43,104 nucleotides of DNA, taken from Planctomycetaceae bacterium. Lineage in GTDB: Bacteria > Planctomycetota > PLA2. Position numbers and translations under genes: made by a program. Positions 16,513-24,629 of the stretch are shown one piece after another. The notes beneath the pieces are model-generated. The model saw only the letters and a list, made by a program, of their open reading frames with translations. It did no database searches and was not told where the DNA came from. The stretch is taken from positions 1-43,104 of the forward strand of contig WYBS01000159.1 in assembly GCA_011525755.1 (NCBI GenBank). The letters run 5' to 3'. The stretch's first letter is position 1. Each line of letters begins with the position of its first letter.

Positions 16513-18393
16513 TCAGAGCTCGCCGAGGCCATACCGGTCGAGCTTCTTCCGGAGGCCGAGCCGCGAGAGCCCGAGGATGGCCGCTGCGCGGGTCTTGTTT
16601 CCCTTCACCCTCTGCATGGTGTCCACGAGGAGACGGCGCTCCAGGTTCTCCACGAGCTCCTTCAACCCCCCCTTGGGAAGCGTCGTCGGCGGGGCGGCTC
16701 CCGGATCGCCGGAAAAGACCGCGTGCGAGAGCAGGTCCGGCGTGATGTGGCCCTTCTGGAGGGTCAGGAGCCGCTGCACCTCGAGCCGCAGCTCGCGCAC
16801 GTTGCCGGGCCACGGGTACGCCTGCAGGCGGTCGATGACCTCGGGGTGCAGCGTCGGGCGCTCGATCTCCTGCTCCGCGCAGAAGGCGTCGAGGAACTGG
16901 TCGAAGAGCACCGGGATGTCCTCGATCCGCTCCCGGAGCGGAGGCAGCTTGCAGGTGGCCCCCGCGAGCCGCGCGTGGAGTTCGGGGAGGAACTTCCCGG
17001 TCTTCACGGCCTCGTCCAGGGGCTCCGCGGCCGCGGCCACCGGGCGGATGGACCCCTCGCCCTCCTTGCGGAGCACCTCGAGGACGCGCCCCTGGAGCGG
17101 GAGGGGGATCGCCTGCACGTCGTCGAGGAAGAGGGTCCCGCCGGCCGCCTGCGCGAGAAGGCCCTTCGCGGCCCCCGGAGCCCCCCCGAACAGCTCGGCC
17201 TCGAAGAGAGCCTCGGGAATGGACGCGCACGGGACGGCGACGAAAGGCGCGCTGCGGCGGGGGCCGTTGTGGTGCAGCGCCCGCGCGATCAGCTCCTTGC
17301 CGGTGCCGGTCTCGCCGATGAGGAGCACGGGCACGTCGGTCTCGACGATCCGGTCGAGGAGCGCGAGGACGCCGCGCATCGCCGGGCCCTCGGCCACGAT
17401 CGCGCTGTAGTCGTAGCGCATCCCGAGCTCGTGCTTCGAAAGCGCGAGGTCCGCGCGCACCCCCTCGAGCTCCTGGGCCTGCCGGCGGAGCAGCTGCTTC
17501 AGGCGCGCGTTGAGCCGCCCGATCCTCGCCCGCGACTGGCGCAGCTGCTCCTCGCGCGCCTTCAGTGCGGCGAGGTTGCGCGCGGCCGCGAGCGCGATCG
17601 CCGCGAAGTCGGCGAAGGCGGAGACGAGCGGGATGTCCGTCGCGCGGAACTGCGACGTGATCTTGCCGTGCTCGAGGTAGAGCGCGCCGAGCGGGCCGTC
17701 GGGCACCTTCAGCGGCACGCAGAGGACCGAGTGCAGCCCGAGGAGCGCGACCGACTGGCCCGACGCGAAGCGGCTGTCGCCGCCCGCGTCCTCGGTCACG
17801 ACGGGCCGGCCGGACTCGATCGCCTCGCGCGCGATGGAGCGGCTGATCTTGTCCTCCGGGTGCTCGAGGTCCTGCCCGCGCGCATTGCGCGCGACGCGGA
17901 AGTCGAGGCCGTGGAGCGTCACGAGGAAGAGGTAGCCGCTCGTGGCGCCGGTCAGCTCGACCGCGCTGTCCACGATGCGCCGGAGGAGGTTCTCCTCGCT
18001 CTCCTCGGACGCGATCATCCGCGTGACGGCGATCAGGCGCCGGAGGCCCCTGTTCTCGTCGGCGAGCGCCTGCGCCTCGGCGGCGTCGGGCCGGCGCTTC
18101 GGCTGGGACGGCGCGGTCGCCGCGTCCCAGTCGACCGAGATCGTCGTGACGCCGATGAGGATCGTGTCCCCCGCGGAGAGGACCTGCCGCTGGGTCTTCG
18201 CGCCGTTGACGAAGGTGCCGTTGCTCGAGTGGAGGTCCTCGACGACGATGCCCTCCTTCGTCCTGAGGATGCGACAGTGCTGTCTCGACAGGTTGACATC
18301 CTCGAGCTGAAGATCGTTGTCCTGGTCGCGTCCGATCGTGATCGGCAGAGCCGGGAACTCGTGTCGAGAGCCGTTGCACAGGATCCGGATCAA
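16513..18393 (-). CDS. FHA-GAF-AAA+-Fis transcriptional regulator lacking the GAFTGA loop
   Basis: This is 626 residues; the start appears to be TTG (TTG ATC CGG) with GAGGAAA upstream. The order is FHA (about 18-85, GRDQDNDLQL, SRQH, SSNGTFVNG), GAF (about 133-275), coiled linker, an AAA+ domain of the sigma54-activator type (330-560) and a Fis-type helix-turn-helix (583-622, GNKTRAAAILGLSRLGLRKKL). Walker A GETGTGKE (360-367) is intact. The usual ELFGHxxGAFTGA surface loop is replaced by ELFGGAPGAAKG (about 8 residues shorter), and Walker B reads GTLFLDDV instead of LFLDE. GAFTGA contacts sigma54, so this protein probably cannot activate sigma54 promoters normally; it may act like TyrR-type members or as a repressor. 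It lies just upstream of the pseudopilus operon, a plausible target. Confidence 0.85.
   Translation of the reverse strand: MIRILCNGSRHEFPALPITIGRDQDNDLQLEDVNLSRQHCRILRTKEGIVVEDLHSSNGTFVNGAKTQRQVLSAGDTILIGVTTISVDWDAATAPSQPKRRPDAAEAQALADENRGLRRLIAVTRMIASEESEENLLRRIVDSAVELTGATSGYLFLVTLHGLDFRVARNARGQDLEHPEDKISRSIAREAIESGRPVVTEDAGGDSRFASGQSVALLGLHSVLCVPLKVPDGPLGALYLEHGKITSQFRATDIPLVSAFADFAAIALAAARNLAALKAREEQLRQSRARIGRLNARLKQLLRRQAQELEGVRADLALSKHELGMRYDYSAIVAEGPAMRGVLALLDRIVETDVPVLLIGETGTGKELIARALHHNGPRRSAPFVAVPCASIPEALFEAELFGGAPGAAKGLLAQAAGGTLFLDDVQAIPLPLQGRVLEVLRKEGEGSIRPVAAAAEPLDEAVKTGKFLPELHARLAGATCKLPPLRERIEDIPVLFDQFLDAFCAEQEIERPTLHPEVIDRLQAYPWPGNVRELRLEVQRLLTLQKGHITPDLLSHAVFSGDPGAAPPTTLPKGGLKELVENLERRLLVDTMQRVKGNKTRAAAILGLSRLGLRKKLDRYGLGEL
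17171..17187. repeat. GC micro-repeat, copy inside the regulator's AAA+ domain
   Basis: gcccccggagccccccc is identical over 17 bases to 24311-24327. It encodes GGAPGA (residues 403-408) where sigma54 activators have their GAFTGA loop. Confidence 0.6.
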
Positions 18394-18403
18394 TCGATTT
18401 CCT

Positions 18404-18419
18404 CAGCGCAACAACGCTG
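18404..18419 (-). promoter_or_regulatory. Dyad just upstream of the regulator start
   Basis: An inverted repeat with arms cagcg/cgctg around a 6-base centre lies about 11 bases upstream of the TTG start. It could be an autoregulatory operator or a leader hairpin. This is pattern only. Confidence 0.2.
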
Positions 18420-18465
18420 CAACACGCCCGGAGGTTCCGTAATTGCCGCCCATCTCCCCCGGGGG

Positions 18466-21400
18466 CTACTCCCGGGCGAGCTCGGCCAGCCGCTCCCGCG
18501 CGATCCGGGCGAGGGTCTCGTCCCCCCGGCCGAGCCGCTCCATCGTCTCGACGTAGCGTTGCAGCCAGGGGCGGCCGACAAGCTTCTCGCCCCGGGAGAG
18601 GTGGAGGAAGCCGAGTTCGTAGAGGGCCTCGGGGTACCGGTCGGCCTCCTCGTGGTTCGCGACGATCCGGAACTCCTCCCGAGCCTCGTCGTCGCGCTTC
18701 GCCATCTTGAGAGCCTTGGCGAGCGCCCAGTGGAGATCGACCGACTCCGGGAAGAGCAGGACCGAGCGGCGGAACTCGTGTACGGCCGCGTCGTAACGCC
18801 CCTCCGCGAAGGCGCGCGTGCCGTTCTCGTACGCCGCCTTGGCCGCCGCCTCGTCGAGCACCACCAGCTCGGGAGCGATCTCGCGCAGGAGGTCCCGGAT
18901 CCGCGCGTTCTCGGGGTCGTCGGGCGAGCTCGCGACGGCCGCCTGGAACTCCTCCACGGCGAGCTCGCGCGCGCGATCCTTCCTCGCGCCCGCCTCGAGC
19001 TTCGCCCACGTCAGGTAGAAGCTCCAGCCGCGGCGACGGTGGTAGAGCGCCTCGAGCTCCCGGATCTCGCCGTCCTCCGGGTCGATCCGATTCAGCTCCG
19101 CCAGCGCGCGCGCCGCCCTCTCGAAGACCTCGTCCGGGGCCATGCCCGTCTCCGTGCCGAACTCGGGCTGCAGCACGAGGCGCGCGCGCTCCTTGTGGAC
19201 GTCGATCACGTCCGGCGCCTCCGCCTCGACGCGCAGGAGGAGCTCGTGCGCCGTCTTCAGCTCCTGCGACGCGATCGCCTCGCGCGCGGCCTTGATCACG
19301 AGACGCGCCCACTCGACCCGCGGCGCCTTGACCCGCGGGTTCGTGGCCATCGCGCGGCGGTACCAGAAGAGCGCGCGGTTGAAGGCCGCCTGGCGCTGGG
19401 GCGGCGGGTCCTCCTGCCGGTCGTAGAGGTTGTGGTGGACGTTGCCGAGCTCGAAGAGCGCCTCGAAGTCGTTCGGGTCCTCCTCGAGCGCGCGGCCGAG
19501 GAGCGACTTCGCCGCCTCGAGGTTGTCGGGCTCGCCGCCCTGGACGTAGACGAGCCGGTGGAGGACGGCCTCCTTGAGGCAGACCTCCCTCACGCCCTGG
19601 CCGCGCTCGCGCAGCGCGAGATAGTCCGCCTTCGCGCCGTTGAGGTCGCCCCTCGCGAAACGCGCCTCGCCGCGGGCGAGCCGCGCCGGCATCGAATCCG
19701 GCGCCTCCGCGATCGCGTCCGAGAGGATCGCGATCGCCTCGTCGATCCGCGCCTCCCCCTGCCGCCGGCGCCCCGCATCGCCGTGCAGGTCGAGGAGCCC
19801 CCGCCGCGTGAGCACCTGCGCGAGGCGGATCCGCGCCCAGAGGTCCGCGGGATCCTCGCCGACGAGCAGGCGCAGGTCGTCCTCCGCGCCCGCGAGATCC
19901 TCCGCGCAGTGCGCGCGGACGAGCGCGCGCAGAAGGTAGAAGAGGCGCCGATCCGCGCCCTCGGGGTCGTCCCCGAGCACGCTCCCGGAGAACCGCAGCG
20001 CGAGGTCGCGGTCGCCGGCCACGCCGGCCGCGGCGAGGAGGAGCAGCCGCGCGTCCGCGGCAGCGCGGAGGTCTTCGATCTCGCCCTCGAGCGGCACGGC
20101 GCCGGCGTCGATCCGGAGCGGCCCCTCCGCGAGCGCCTCCTGCATCGCGGCGACCGCCGCGGCGTCGTCGTCCTCCCGGAGCCGCGCCGCCGCCTTGAGC
20201 GCGAGCGCGCGGGCCGCCGCGTCGCGCCGCGTCGCGCCGCCCTCCGCCCCGCTCCGGTAGCACGCGACCGCGTCGTCGTACCGCCCCGCCTCGACGTAGA
20301 CCTGCCCGAGGTCCGACGCGTCCGCGAGCCCTTCCTCGCGCGCGCGGTCCGCCGCCTTCACGGCCTCCGCGATCTCGCCTCGCCGGAACCGGTAGAGCGC
20401 GCGCTGCGCATCGACCTGCGCCCCGAGCTCCTTCCGCGTCGCCGCGTCGGACACGCGCGCGAGCTGCTCCTCGGCCTTCACGTAGTTGGGCGAGCGGTCG
20501 TCGACCCAGTAGTCGACCCAGCCGCCGGCGACCGCGGGATCCTCGGGCGCCCTCCGTTCGGCCTCCTCGAGCGCCTGCTTCCAGCGCTCCTTGTCCCCGG
20601 CGTGCTTCCAGAGGAGCGCGAGGTAGAGGTGCGGCTCGGGCCGCGACCGGTCGAGCGCCGCCGCCTTCTCGAGCGCGATGCGCGCGTCGTCCCCGAGCCC
20701 GGCCCGGAAGCAGGCGCGTCCCGCCTCGTACCACGACTGGTAGCGCGGCCAGAGCTGCGCCGACGCGACGAACGAGCGCGCCGCCGCGGCGTGCGCGCCC
20801 GCGCCCAGGCCCTGCACGAGCCCCTTGTTGTAGAGGACCGTCGCGCGGAACCGGCGCGCGTCGGGGGTCTCGCCCGTCGCGTTCCGCAGCGCGTCGTCCG
20901 CGCGCTCAATCGCCTCCTGGACGCGGCCCGACTCGAGCAGCGGCAGCACCATCGCTGCCGCCGCCTTCGCCCGGTGCTCGTCGATCCGCGCGCGCGCATA
21001 CCCCGACTCGAGGTCGGCGATCCCCGCCGGATCCGGCTTCACGCCGTTCTCCGTCCGCGCGAGGCCGCGGTTCACGTAGGCGAGCGCGGAGTCGTCGCGA
21101 GCCGCGATCGTCGCGGTCCACAGCTCCTCGTCGGAGCGGAAGCGCCGCGACCCTGAGATCGAGAGCGCGAGGCAGACGAGGACGAGCACGGCGCCCCCGG
21201 CCCCCCCCCACGTCCACCTCCCGGCGGCCCACGCGACGACCGCCGAGACCCCGGCGATCGAGAGATAGAGGTACCGGTCGGCGGCGAGCACCGCCGTCGA
21301 GGGGAAGACGTTGTTGAACGGCAGCAGCGCGACGAAGAACGCGGCCACGCCGAACGCCGCGGCCGGGGCGCGCCGCCACAGGAGGGGAACGAGGAGGAGC

Positions 21401-22287
21401 GCGAGGAGGAGGAGGAGGCCGGGGCCGAGCACCTCGGCGAGCCTCGTCGCGATCGTCTCGGGGTAGTCGATCGAGAGCCCGAGCGGCAGGAGCGTCCGCC
21501 CGATCGCGCCGCCCCACCCGGCGACGAGGCCGAGCACGCGCTCGCCGAGGGGACGCGCGCCCGAGACGACGCCCGCCTCGGACCCGAAGAAGAGATGGAC
21601 CCCGAGCGGGAGGAGCGCCGCGACGAAGAACGGCCATGTGCCGAGCGCCGCGCCGGCCCGCCGCCCCCGGTAGCGCGGGAGCAGGAGCGCCGCCGCGAGG
21701 AGCAGCGCGGGGAGCACGATCGCCGAGGCCTTCGCGAAGCAGGCGAGGAGGAAGAGGAGGAGTGCGGGGAGGAGGAGGAGGCGCCGCTCCTCCGACTTGA
21801 CGGCCACGAGCCAGGCGGCAAGGCAGAGGAAACCGCTCATCACGTCCTTCCTGGACGCGATCCACGCGACGGACTCGACGTGGAGCGGGTGCACGGCGAA
21901 GAGCAGCGCGCCGAGGAGCGCCCCCCACCGGTTCGCGACGAGGAGGCCCAGCAGGAGGAAGAGGACGTAGCTCGCCGCCGCGTGCCAGAGGACGTTCTGG
22001 ACGTGGAAGAGCGTCGGCTCCTCGACCGTCGCGCCGAGCTTGCCGTCCACCCAGTACGAGAGACCGTAGAGCGGAAGGTAGGTGAAGTAGAAGGTCTGGT
22101 CGATGTCGAAGAACGACCAGGCGCTCCGGTGGAGCGCGCCCGGCCCGTCGTCCGAGGCCACGAGCACCGCCTCGTCGTCGTAGGAGAGGACGTCGCCCTC
22201 CATCGCGGGCGCGACCGCGAGGAAGCTCGCCACGAGCAGCGTCAGGAGGACGCCGATCCGGAAGGGGCGCGTGCCGAGGTCAGCCAT
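18466..22287 (-). CDS. TMTC-like multi-membrane-span protein with a long TPR array
   Basis: This is 1273 residues from the ATG at 22287 (MADLGTRP), which overlaps the end of the asparagine synthetase gene by 8 bases; an in-frame longer reading starts with a low-complexity shadow. The N-terminal about 400 residues have many membrane segments. They include motifs of the bacterial GT-C/TMTC family: SYDDEAVLVASDDG (acidic pair in the first external loop), HPLHVESVAWIASRKDVMSG and LAADRYLYLSIAGVS. From about 430 on, TPR-like helical pairs run to the end (for example EALFELGNVHHNLYD, DAAVHEFRRSVLLFPES). Eukaryotic TMTCs are O-mannosyltransferases; bacterial homologues are mostly uncharacterised. 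With GT2, HAD and AsnB genes in the same coupled set, a role in protein or surface glycosylation is reasonable but inferred. Confidence 0.82.
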   Translation of the reverse strand: MADLGTRPFRIGVLLTLLVASFLAVAPAMEGDVLSYDDEAVLVASDDGPGALHRSAWSFFDIDQTFYFTYLPLYGLSYWVDGKLGATVEEPTLFHVQNVLWHAAASYVLFLLLGLLVANRWGALLGALLFAVHPLHVESVAWIASRKDVMSGFLCLAAWLVAVKSEERRLLLLPALLLFLLACFAKASAIVLPALLLAAALLLPRYRGRRAGAALGTWPFFVAALLPLGVHLFFGSEAGVVSGARPLGERVLGLVAGWGGAIGRTLLPLGLSIDYPETIATRLAEVLGPGLLLLLALLLVPLLWRRAPAAAFGVAAFFVALLPFNNVFPSTAVLAADRYLYLSIAGVSAVVAWAAGRWTWGGAGGAVLVLVCLALSISGSRRFRSDEELWTATIAARDDSALAYVNRGLARTENGVKPDPAGIADLESGYARARIDEHRAKAAAAMVLPLLESGRVQEAIERADDALRNATGETPDARRFRATVLYNKGLVQGLGAGAHAAAARSFVASAQLWPRYQSWYEAGRACFRAGLGDDARIALEKAAALDRSRPEPHLYLALLWKHAGDKERWKQALEEAERRAPEDPAVAGGWVDYWVDDRSPNYVKAEEQLARVSDAATRKELGAQVDAQRALYRFRRGEIAEAVKAADRAREEGLADASDLGQVYVEAGRYDDAVACYRSGAEGGATRRDAAARALALKAAARLREDDDAAAVAAMQEALAEGPLRIDAGAVPLEGEIEDLRAAADARLLLLAAAGVAGDRDLALRFSGSVLGDDPEGADRRLFYLLRALVRAHCAEDLAGAEDDLRLLVGEDPADLWARIRLAQVLTRRGLLDLHGDAGRRRQGEARIDEAIAILSDAIAEAPDSMPARLARGEARFARGDLNGAKADYLALRERGQGVREVCLKEAVLHRLVYVQGGEPDNLEAAKSLLGRALEEDPNDFEALFELGNVHHNLYDRQEDPPPQRQAAFNRALFWYRRAMATNPRVKAPRVEWARLVIKAAREAIASQELKTAHELLLRVEAEAPDVIDVHKERARLVLQPEFGTETGMAPDEVFERAARALAELNRIDPEDGEIRELEALYHRRRGWSFYLTWAKLEAGARKDRARELAVEEFQAAVASSPDDPENARIRDLLREIAPELVVLDEAAAKAAYENGTRAFAEGRYDAAVHEFRRSVLLFPESVDLHWALAKALKMAKRDDEAREEFRIVANHEEADRYPEALYELGFLHLSRGEKLVGRPWLQRYVETMERLGRGDETLARIARERLAELARE

Positions 22288-23953
22288 CGATGAAGCTCCG
22301 GAACCAGAGCTCGAGGAAGAGCGCCGCGAAGAGGCCGCGGTCGAAGCGGCCGCCCTCGTCGACCGCCCGCGCGACGGCCTCGGCATCCACGACGCCGCGC
22401 TCCCGCGCCCGCGGGCCGCAGCAGACGTCCATCACGAGATCCCTCCACGGCCCCCGGCACCACGCGCCGACCGGCAGCGGGAACCCCATCTTGTCGCGGC
22501 GCGCGCGCACGGCCTCCGGCAGCAGCGGCTCCGCGGCGTCACGGAGGAGAGCCTTCAGCCGGCCGCGCGCGTCCACGCGCGCCCCCGGCGGCAGCCGCAC
22601 GGCGGAGCGCACGAGGCGGCGGTCGAGCAGGGGCACGCGCCCCTCGATCCCGAACGCCATCGTGACCCGGTCCTCCACGTGGAGGAGCGCCGGGAGCGTG
22701 ATCGCGAGCTCGGCGGCCACGGCATCCCCGATCTCCTCCTCCGGCGGCGGGTGCGCCGCGAGGAAGTCCCGGGTGAAGAGCGCGCCCTCGCGGCGGTCGA
22801 GCAGCGCCCGCGCGCGCGCGGCGGGCGGGAGCCCCTTCACCCGGGCGAAGAGCGGCGCATACGCCTCGAGCCCCGGCGGCGGCTCGTCGAAGGCGAGCGC
22901 GGCCGCGCGCGCGTAGCCGCCGAAGAGCTCGTCGCCCCCGCAGCCCGAGAGGAGCACGCGCACCTCGCGCGACGCCTCGCGCGCGACGATCCACTGCCCG
23001 AGCACGCCGGGCCCCGCGGCGGGCTCCTCCATCGCGCGCACGACCTGCGGCAGCGCCTCCCTGCACGCCTCGGCGGTGACGGGGATCTCGCGGAGCGGGA
23101 CGCCGAGCGCCTCGGCCGCGGACCGCGCGTAGGGCGCCTCGTCGCACCCCTCCTCGGCGACGCGGCCGTGGAACGCGACCGCCGCCCCCTCCGCGAGCGC
23201 GAGGACGAGCGTCGAGTCGATGCCGCCCGAGAGGGTGACGCCGAAGGGCTCCGAGGGCGTCGCGTCGCGGACCGCCCGCGCGAGCACCTTGCGGAGCATC
23301 TCCGGGGTGAGGGCGGGATTGGGGGGTGCGGGGGCAAGGGTCAAGGATCCGCGGCGGTGGACGCGGCCGTCCGGCAGCGTCACGATGCCTCCGGGCGGCA
23401 CGCGCCGGACCCCCTCGAAGAAGGTCTCCTCGCCGTACGCGCAGTGGAAGGTCGTCCAGCGCGCGATCGCCGCGGCGCGGGGCCGCGCACCCGGGCCGAG
23501 GAGCGGCGTGATCTCGGAGGCGAACGCCCCGTCGCGGTAGTAGAGCGGCTTCACGCCGACGGGGTCGCGCGCGAGCCACACCTTCTCCCCGTCGTCCCAC
23601 GCGAACGCGTACATGCCGTTCAGCCGGTCGACGGCCTTGATGCCGTACTGGTCGAGGAGCGCGCCGAGGACCCGGGTGTCGCTGCGGCCGTCCACCCGGA
23701 CGCCGTGCCACGCGAGGTCCTTCACGAGCTCCTTGGTGTTGTAGATCTCGCCGTTGAAGACGAGAAGCCCCCGCCTCGTGCGGAGGGGCTGCGCGCCGTC
23801 CTCCCCGCCGCGGATCCCGAGTCGCGCGCAGCCGAGCCGCGAGAGGCGCCCGTCGGCCGCCGCGTGCCCGTCGGGGCCGCGGTGCTTGAGCCGGTCGAGC
23901 ATGCGCTCAAGGGTGCCGGGCGCACCGGCGAGCGTCCCCGCGATCCCGCACAT
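22280..23953 (-). CDS. asnB: Asparagine synthetase (glutamine-hydrolysing), AsnB type
   Basis: This is 557 residues. MCGIAGTL begins with the N-terminal nucleophile Cys2 of class II glutamine amidotransferases; RGPDG (26-30), FNGEIYN (67-72) and DTRVL are the glutaminase-domain motifs. The synthetase domain carries the PP-loop SGGIDST (242-248) and SGCGGDELFGGY. AsnB makes asparagine from aspartate, ATP and glutamine; paralogues in envelope clusters amidate sugars or peptides. The ATG overlaps the TGA of the methyltransferase gene (ATGA). Placement among glycosyltransferase-type genes suggests the surface-polysaccharide-associated subgroup rather than the primary amino-acid enzyme. LAPAPPNP is encoded by a GC micro-repeat (23321-23335). 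Confidence 0.93.
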   Translation of the reverse strand: MCGIAGTLAGAPGTLERMLDRLKHRGPDGHAAADGRLSRLGCARLGIRGGEDGAQPLRTRRGLLVFNGEIYNTKELVKDLAWHGVRVDGRSDTRVLGALLDQYGIKAVDRLNGMYAFAWDDGEKVWLARDPVGVKPLYYRDGAFASEITPLLGPGARPRAAAIARWTTFHCAYGEETFFEGVRRVPPGGIVTLPDGRVHRRGSLTLAPAPPNPALTPEMLRKVLARAVRDATPSEPFGVTLSGGIDSTLVLALAEGAAVAFHGRVAEEGCDEAPYARSAAEALGVPLREIPVTAEACREALPQVVRAMEEPAAGPGVLGQWIVAREASREVRVLLSGCGGDELFGGYARAAALAFDEPPPGLEAYAPLFARVKGLPPAARARALLDRREGALFTRDFLAAHPPPEEEIGDAVAAELAITLPALLHVEDRVTMAFGIEGRVPLLDRRLVRSAVRLPPGARVDARGRLKALLRDAAEPLLPEAVRARRDKMGFPLPVGAWCRGPWRDLVMDVCCGPRARERGVVDAEAVARAVDEGGRFDRGLFAALFLELWFRSFIDG

Positions 23954-24624
23954 CAGACGCGCGCCTCGACGTAGTACCCGAGCGAAAGGGGATCGAGGCG
24001 GACGCGCACCTCGCGCGCGACCTGCCCGAAGAGGCGGCGCACGCTCGCGCGGTCGAAGGTCCGGAGGTGTCCCGGCGCCTGCCCCTCGGCGAGCGCGCCG
24101 AGCCGGAGTCCGAGCCGGCGCGCCCAGCGCTTCAACCGGACGACCGCCGCGTCCCACGGGACGTAGGCGACGAGACATCCACCCGGCCGGAGCACACGCG
24201 CCGCCTCGGCGACGGCATCCTCCGGCTCGAGCACATGCTCGAGGATCGCGGAGAGGACGACGACGTCGACGGAGCGGCTCCGGACAGGCAGCCGCATCGC
24301 ATCGGCAGCCGCCCCCGGAGCCCCCCCTCTTCCCAGCATGGCGGCATCGAGGTCGACGAGGAGCACGAACCGCCCCTTCCCGCGCCACTCCGCGGCGAGG
24401 CTTCCGTCCTCCGCCCCGAGGTCGAGCGCCCGGTCGAAGGGCGGCACGAGGGCCGCGAGGTTCCGGCGGCGCCGACGCTCGATCCGGCGGACGAGGAGGT
24501 TCCCGTGGCCGCGGAGGTTCTCCATCCCGTAGCGCCGGTTGAGCGCGCGGTTCCACTTGGCGACGGCGCCCGGCCGGTCGAGATCGAAGCTCTCCCCCGT
24601 CGCGGGGATCGTGACGACCCTCAC
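23953..24624 (-). CDS. Class I SAM-dependent methyltransferase
   Basis: This 223-residue protein starts at a GTG (read VRVVTIPATG) 5 bases after the glycosyltransferase stop; the Shine-Dalgarno is weak, so it may rely on translational coupling. Motif I is ALDLGAEDGSLA (67-78), close to the usual LDxGxGxG but with Ala-Glu-Asp in the loop. LLVDLDAAML (88-97) gives the acidic residue at the end of strand 2, and LSAILEHVLEPEDAVAEAARVLRPGG matches the methyltransferase type 11 region. The substrate is not evident. The neighbours (GT2, AsnB, TMTC) point to a sugar, lipid or surface polymer. GGAPGAAADAM is encoded across a GC micro-repeat (24311-24327) in a loop after strand 2. Confidence 0.88.
   Translation of the reverse strand: MRVVTIPATGESFDLDRPGAVAKWNRALNRRYGMENLRGHGNLLVRRIERRRRRNLAALVPPFDRALDLGAEDGSLAAEWRGKGRFVLLVDLDAAMLGRGGAPGAAADAMRLPVRSRSVDVVVLSAILEHVLEPEDAVAEAARVLRPGGCLVAYVPWDAAVVRLKRWARRLGLRLGALAEGQAPGHLRTFDRASVRRLFGQVAREVRVRLDPLSLGYYVEARV
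24311..24327. repeat. GC micro-repeat, copy inside the methyltransferase gene
   Basis: This 17-base sequence is identical to the copy at 17171-17187 and encodes GGAPGA in a loop. Further related copies (two C-runs or G-runs of 5 or more separated by 1-4 bases) lie at about 1136, 1173, 2639, 5271, 6517, 13915, 21193, 23321, 29368, 30100, 34765, 40938, 41868 and 42433. Confidence 0.6.
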
Positions 24625-24629
24625 GGCGG

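Noticed and set aside
16465-21156. A 1563-codon open frame on the plus strand, and many other long plus-strand frames
   Set aside because: These are shadows of the minus-strand genes in very GC-rich DNA: Arg/Leu/Glu-rich, with no domain motifs, and opposite genes with clear motifs and ribosome sites.
22287-22386. Longer N-terminus for the TMTC-like protein (33 extra residues)
   Set aside because: The added Ser/Arg-rich stretch lies entirely within the asparagine synthetase gene and precedes the first membrane segment without any motif.
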